Source: Cricetomys ansorgei
Lineage: Eukaryota; Chordata; Mammalia; Rodentia; Nesomyidae
NCBI GenBank assembly: GCA_026225945.1
Contig: JAMJFZ010000199.1
Coordinates: 71,352,501 to 71,416,500, forward strand
Direction of reading: 5' to 3'
Length of the DNA: 64,000 bases
The position numbers and the translations under genes were made by a program. Shown here piece after piece: positions 59,501 to 64,000 of the stretch. The notes beneath the pieces are model-generated. The model saw only the letters and a list, made by a program, of their open reading frames with translations. It did not search any database and had not been told where the DNA came from. The number at the start of each line of letters is the position of its first letter. Position 1 is the stretch's first letter.

Positions 59501-60740
59501 GAGACCAGGAAGGTGAGTCTCAACTCTTGCTGCTGTCTCTCAGAATTGTCCGCAACCAGATAATGGCTGCCTTTCTCTGGGGGGCCTGTATCTCCCCATC
59601 CCAGTCATCCTCCAGGCTGCCAGAGACCAAATCCAAGCCTGACCTCTTTGTGGAAACTGTAATCAAACCGAGATGCCCATTTTTCCCAGAGGCTTCTTGC
59701 TTTTGCAGTCCTTTCCCCATCCTGTTGCATGCTCCGTTTCAGAGACTCCAGCCATCTCTATTCCTCATCTGGATCCAGAGTCATCACCCTGGTCTCCCTC
59801 CTCATAGCTTCCTTTCTTCCACAAGTTCAAGTTTTCTTCCATAAGTTCAAATGCCAGTAGTCAAAGTGTCCTGGATCCTGGCTACCCAGAGAGACAGTGG
59901 AAGTCAGCCTGAGCCCCAGCTCCTGGACTGCTCTGGCTGGCACCTTGCCTTTCTATACAGTCACATTTGGAACACAGCATTCCCTTGCTTCCCACAGACT
60001 CTGTCTCTGTCTGTCTCTGTCTCTGACCCCACCCCCACCTCTCTCTTTCTTTAAGACATTCTACTTATCATTGTGTACTCAAACTGAAGGCCTTCCCTGA
60101 CACCTCGGGGCTGGTGCGGTGAGATGTGCTTGCTGGACTTCACTTGGAGATGTTTTACCATTTTTGAGTCTCTGCTGATCTTTCTGAGCTTCTTTGCTAA
60201 GTAGTACTCTGTGGCTAATACAGTTTCCCTTCTCGCAGGTGGTCCAGATGCAATGCAACCTAGAAAGAAGTGAGGACAAGGCTCGTTGGCATGTGAGCAA
60301 GGACCCTGGGAGTGGCTAGGGAAGAAGGGGAGGAGTCAACTCTGGCACCGCCCTGACCACACCCTCCTTCCCACAGCTCACTCTGCTTTTGGTGCTGGAG
60401 GACAGGCTACATCGGCAGCTGACCTATGACCTGCTCCCAAGTAGGCTGGTAGGGGACCAGGTGGCGGGCTGAGGCTCAAGCACTGGCAGGTGCCACAACT
60501 CACTTGTGGTCCCATATCCTCTCTTTAGCTGACAGCGCCCAGGACCTCGCCGCTGAGTTAGTGCACTACGGCTTCCTGCATGAGGTGGGCAGGGTGCGCT
60601 GCAGGTTTGGAGAGGTTCAGGGTGGGCTGAACTGCCCAATACTCCTATGCCTCCCTACCCATCCACTGCAGGATGACCGGACAAAGCTAGCGGCCTTCCT
60701 GGAGACCACATTTCTCAAGTACCGTGGAACACAGGCTTGA
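56343..60740 (+). CDS. Nrbp2: Nuclear receptor-binding protein 2, pseudokinase
   Basis: Eighteen coding exons with consistent phases and GT/AG junctions: 56343-56471, 56910-57032, 57102-57203, 57299-57388, 57552-57592, 57692-57786, 57917-57940, 58010-58093, 58175-58230, 58308-58403, 58809-58941, 59057-59159, 59246-59296, 59377-59512, 60239-60292, 60377-60440, 60529-60584, 60672-60740. They total 501 codons plus stop, the length known for mammalian NRBP2. The N-terminus (MAAPEPAPRR) is followed by an acidic/basic segment and a protein-kinase-like fold at about residues 45-310. Catalytic motifs are degenerate: no glycine-rich loop; VVWNEL where the ATP-binding Lys motif is expected; HGN instead of HRD; KIGSVW instead of DFG. 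This marks it as a pseudokinase. NRBP-family proteins act as cytoplasmic adaptors; NRBP2 has been linked to neural progenitor survival. The C-terminal part (VVQMQCNLERSEDKARWH onward) is the conserved NRBP tail. The frame is intact. Confidence 0.96.
57917..57940 (+). other. 24-nt microexon of Nrbp2
   Basis: The acceptor ttgcag at 57916 and donor gtgcgt at 57941 bracket 24 nt, phase 1 on both sides. They encode the segment around VWYRIFSN, immediately after the degenerate DFG position. Skipping it would remove eight residues without changing the frame. Confidence 0.85.
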
Positions 60741-61590
60741 CCTTCCCAATCCTGGCAGCCCAGTTGGGATACCAGAGCTCAGGGTTGGCCACTTGGCGAA
60801 GAACACCAACACTGCTCAGAGCTGTTTTCTGCCTGTGTTCCTGGCCAATGAACACAGACCCTGCTAGTGAAGACCCCCAGCTTCCTGCAGCAGTGTAGGA
60901 CCCTGGGGTGGTGATGGAGCCCGGAGCCTGGATTGGAGTGGAGGATACAGGTCAGTTAGGGGAAACCACTCCATCTGGTATTGGACAGTAGCCATGCCCT
61001 CAGGTAGCATAGAAACCCAGGGAGGGAGCCTGGACTCAAAAATAATACAGCTCTATCAGGTGTCAAATACACTACTGGGCATCAGACAGACCAGACCTGG
61101 TTGGAGAATCAGGGTTAGAGAGCTTGGAGTTGGACTCATGGCCAGCCAACACCCTGGTCCCACCCAGACCAGTCCTGATCCCATGCAGACAAGTTCTGAG
61201 TCCTCTCTCTGGTCTTCCACACACTTGAGACCAGGACCTGTGTCTTCCCTCAAACCTTCCAGCAGGGTCTTTCTATTCTGCATTCCCTGGCCTGGGCTCA
61301 TAGGTCAGACATCCTCTGAACCTCCTCCCTGGGGAGGTTGTGTGTTGGAGCTCTGAGGATGTGGGCTCCTGGCTCCCTCTTCTTCCCCCACCCAGTTTGT
61401 CTCAATCTTACAGGTTTCAATTTTTCTGGTAGATTCTCCTCCTCACAACCACCCTGATTCCTTGGTTCTTGAACTGCCTCTCTTCTAACTTCAAATTTAA
61501 AGTCTTAAACATTTTTAAATGTATGTGTAAATTTAATGCTTCAAGTTCCTTTTTTAAACACTTGATATGTGAAGCCAGGACAGCTCACTA
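60741..61590 (+). other. Nrbp2 3' UTR and flank
   Basis: Sequence after the stop contains no further coding exon. No AATAAA is seen in the first several hundred bases; the first clear one noticed is at 62186-62191, beyond a repeat, so the transcript end is undecided. Confidence 0.4.
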
Positions 61591-61599
61591 CTGTGTTAT

Positions 61600-61920
61600 T
61601 AATAGTCCCGTATTGCTGCTGTCACACTTATCACAAACCCAGTGGCTTGAGACAACACAAACACGGTTCTGTACATCAGAAATTTGGTACAGGCTTTCAC
61701 TAGATTAAAACCCAGGCGTCAGTGGCTAAGTTCCTTTCTGGAAGTTGGGGGATCACCTCCTGCTCCTCCAGGCTATTGGTGGAGTTCATTTCCCTGATAT
61801 GGTAAGGCAGAGAGTCCTACTTTCTCACAGTTGCCATTTAAGAGCCCTCTCAGCTTCTAGAGGCCACCAGCTTTTCTTAGCTCTTCTTCCTTCATCTTCA
61901 AGACCAGCAGCATCAGGTTG
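61600..61920. repeat. Ancient interspersed-repeat remnant
   Basis: 'gtattgctgctgtcacac', 'agtggcttgagacaacac' and 'cagcttctagaggccacc' match the order of an old mammalian repeat, possibly the 5' part of the family seen near 2.6 kb. The family is not assigned. Confidence 0.45.
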
Positions 61921-62435
61921 AATCTGTCATGGACCAGCTGTCTGGTTTTCCTCTACCAGGAAGGTTGGAGTCTTTTGTGAGTAGGTTGAATCCAACTAGA
62001 TAAGCTGGAATGATATCCCTCCCAGGGTTTGTAGATGAACCTGCAGAGTACCTTTTGCTATGGAGGCTAATCATCCTGGGTTTTTGGTGCTTAGAGAATG
62101 GACACGAGGAGGGTGTTGTGTTGCCTACCATACCATCTTAACCAAAACAAAACCTAAAGTAAAGCAAATTTGTCCTGGGACATCTAATAAATTGAATGAA
62201 CAACTTTAAGGAATCTCATGCTCTTGAACATTTTAGTAATATTTACAACCTTTCAAATGCCTTTCAACTCAAAATTGCAGATGTCAAATAACTCACATAC
62301 TCTAGGAGACTAACCTGATTATGCATGGTCTGACATAGTTTATTTGGAAAATCCATAACAGACTGTACAAGTGATTAAACTGAACTTGAAAGCCTTGGTA
62401 CTGTACTTTATCTTGCCTCTGTTCAGCTTATCTTT
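61921..62435. other. Non-coding 3' flank
   Basis: No gene or clear repeat recognised. An AATAAA lies at 62186-62191 in an A/T-rich context and could serve as a distal Nrbp2 polyadenylation signal. Confidence 0.35.
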
Positions 62436-62439
62436 AGAG

Positions 62440-62770
62440 ATAACAGTTCCTGCTTGCCTGGAACTCAGTATCTAGACCAGGTTGGAGCTGTGATGACAGG
62501 CATGAGCTGCCCTGCCTTACTGTGCATTGTCTTAGAAGTAGAATCTTTGACGGACAGGGTCAATAACAAATGCAATATAACAAATATAACAAAAATGACA
62601 AATAACAAATGCAATCTTCTACTCTGATTTTCCAGAAATTCAAATCTCTTAGCCTCAGCCTAGCTTGATACATAGACCAGGACTGCCTCAAACTCACAAA
62701 AATCTGCCTGTCTCAGCCCCCGCCCCCATACTGGGGTTAAAGGTGTGTGCCACTATGCCAGGCCACAAGC
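62440..62770 (-). repeat. B1-like SINE fragments, antisense
   Basis: 'tgcctggaactcagtatc' near 62,455 and 'catagaccaggactgcctc' with 'ggggttaaaggtgtgtgcc' near 62,670-62,755 are reversed B1 words. Two fragments are separated by A/T-rich sequence. Confidence 0.5.
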
Positions 62771-62999
62771 ATGCTTTTTGTCCTGTTTATTGGGTTTTGT
62801 ATGTTAGGTATCTCCACATGGCAGCCTTTAGGGCTAATCAGCCACCCACCCTCTGACCCAGAGCCATCCCAGTTTGATGGGCATCACATTGTCTATTAGT
62901 TGTATTAGTATGGTCTCAGCGAAGACCAAGGTATCCTAGGTTATATTTTCTTTCTTGCACAACTCTTTGTTTTCTTTGAAGTTAATAATTTTCTTTTTT

Positions 63000-63185
63000 A
63001 ATTTTTTTAAAACATTCCTTTGTGTGTGTATGCGCGTGTGTGCCCACCATAGCACACGAGGGGTCAGTGGAGGGCAACCTGTGGGAGTTAGTTTTCCTTT
63101 CACCATGTAGGCTCAAGGGATTGAATCCCTTTTTATCAGGCTTGGTGGCAAGTACCCTTCGCTGCTGAGCCACTCACCAGCTCTT
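63000..63185 (-). repeat. B3-type SINE, antisense
   Basis: A TG-rich segment followed by 'gtcagtggagggcaacct' and 'cgctgctgagccactcacc' is consistent with a reversed, diverged B3/B4 element. Confidence 0.55.
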
Positions 63186-63930
63186 CTCCTTAGTTTTCTA
63201 TGTTTGCCATTGATTCATCTTCGGGCTCCTCTCAATATTCAGGACCAAGCACAACTGTTCACAGTTTCTTCTTTTAGTGGCTCTCTACCATGTGAGTCTC
63301 GTGCCCCAGCTGCTTGTTTTTGTATTGTGGTTCAGTTGTCAGTGTGGGTTGCCCAGCACCGGAATTCCACTGCATACCTTTCTCTTCTGGGTTCCATGCA
63401 TTCTTCTTCATTTACCCCACTTGAAAAGGAGCATCCTTCAGGTTGCCCAAGAAAAAAAATATGGGAAATTACATAATTTTTGCCTGTGTGATCTTATTCT
63501 AATTTTACACATGCTTGAAAATGTAACAAAGTACAAGAAGGTTGCTAAGCTGAAAACCTTTTCTCCTTGGGACCTTAGGGAGTCATATTACATTCTTCTA
63601 GTTCCAGGAATTGCCATGCTTCTGAATTCTGACCTTTTGTGTAAGAGCTCTTCTGTCTCTCATGATCTTTTATTTACCCAGTGTTTTGGAAATGATCAGC
63701 AACTCACCATATGAAAAAAAAAAGAAAAATGACATTTTCCTGAATTGTTTATTAATTTCTCTTCTATTTCCTGGGTAAATTATTGAGATGTATTAGTTTT
63801 GTATTTTCTATTGTTTTAAATTTATTTATCATGTGTTTATGTGTATACACACACATATGAGCTGCTACATATGAGCTGCTTTTGAAGAGGCTCAAGAAAT
63901 TCTGTTTTGGGGGTTGTTTTTTTTTTTTGT
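63186..63930. other. Terminal A/T-rich non-coding stretch
   Basis: No gene recognised. The open frames here have no domain, no supporting junctions and ordinary intergenic composition. Confidence 0.45.
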
Positions 63931-63934
63931 TTGT

Positions 63935-64000
63935 TTGTTTTTTTAGGTTTTTTGAGACAGGGTTTCTCTGTGTAGTTCTGGCTGTCCTGGAAGTCACTCT
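63935..64000 (-). repeat. B1 SINE, antisense, cut by the window edge
   Basis: A T-rich run leads into 'gagacagggtttctctgtg' and 'tagttctggctgtcctgg', the reversed 3' half of a little-diverged B1. Confidence 0.88.

Noticed and set aside
1..64000. CRISPR arrays, rRNA, tRNA genes, prokaryotic mobile elements
   Set aside because: Nothing with the needed structure was seen. tRNA-like words occur only inside SINEs, and the composition and gene structure are mammalian.

Overview
This is a eukaryotic, mammalian window and almost certainly comes from a muroid rodent. The evidence is intron-split genes with GT/AG junctions, a CpG-rich promoter, many B1-, B2/B3- and ID-type SINE remnants, and long TG/CA microsatellites. 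The species cannot be fixed from the sequence. Gene order matches the epiplakin neighbourhood of mammals (human 8q24.3, mouse chromosome 15), where NRBP2, EPPK1 and PLEC lie next to each other. All three genes recognised here are on the + strand.

Layout. 1-12.8 kb: no gene recognised; it holds a 19-bp minisatellite at about 3.0-3.3 kb, microsatellites, a SINE cluster at 6.6-8.3 kb and an L1-like piece near 9.8-10.1 kb. 12.8-18.7 kb: a multi-exon gene, reconstructed here as 15 coding segments (809 codons), encoding spectrin-like repeats and the C-terminal half of a GAS2-related (GAR) domain; it looks like a spectraplakin tail with no plakin or actin-binding head. About 19.0-19.2 kb: a candidate TATA-like promoter and non-coding first exon for epiplakin. 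25.4-47.0 kb: epiplakin (Eppk1), one giant coding exon with 17 plakin repeat domains, the last ten lying in a near-perfect 1,578-bp tandem array. 47.0-56.0 kb: intergenic, with SINEs and TG/CA arrays. 56.0-60.7 kb: Nrbp2, CpG-island promoter and 18 coding exons giving a 501-residue pseudokinase. 60.7-64.0 kb: Nrbp2 3' flank and repeats.

Main observations. (1) The epiplakin frame is broken twice: an in-frame TGA at 31557-31559 where CGA (Arg) would be expected, and one extra G at 43259-43261 inside one of the near-identical units. Corrected for both, the frame would be 7,164 residues. (2) The tandem array begins and ends abruptly at synonymous-codon level, the signature of recent homogenisation, with strong enrichment of G/C third positions. 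(3) The orphan spectrin/GAR gene has lost the zinc-binding half of its GAR domain, and its stop codon lies inside its own AATAAA signal.

Epiplakin is a cytolinker of keratin and other intermediate filaments. The upstream gene carries modules typical of microtubule-binding spectraplakins. Nrbp2 is an unrelated pseudokinase that is a conserved neighbour. No bacterial-type system, CRISPR array or structural RNA gene was found.
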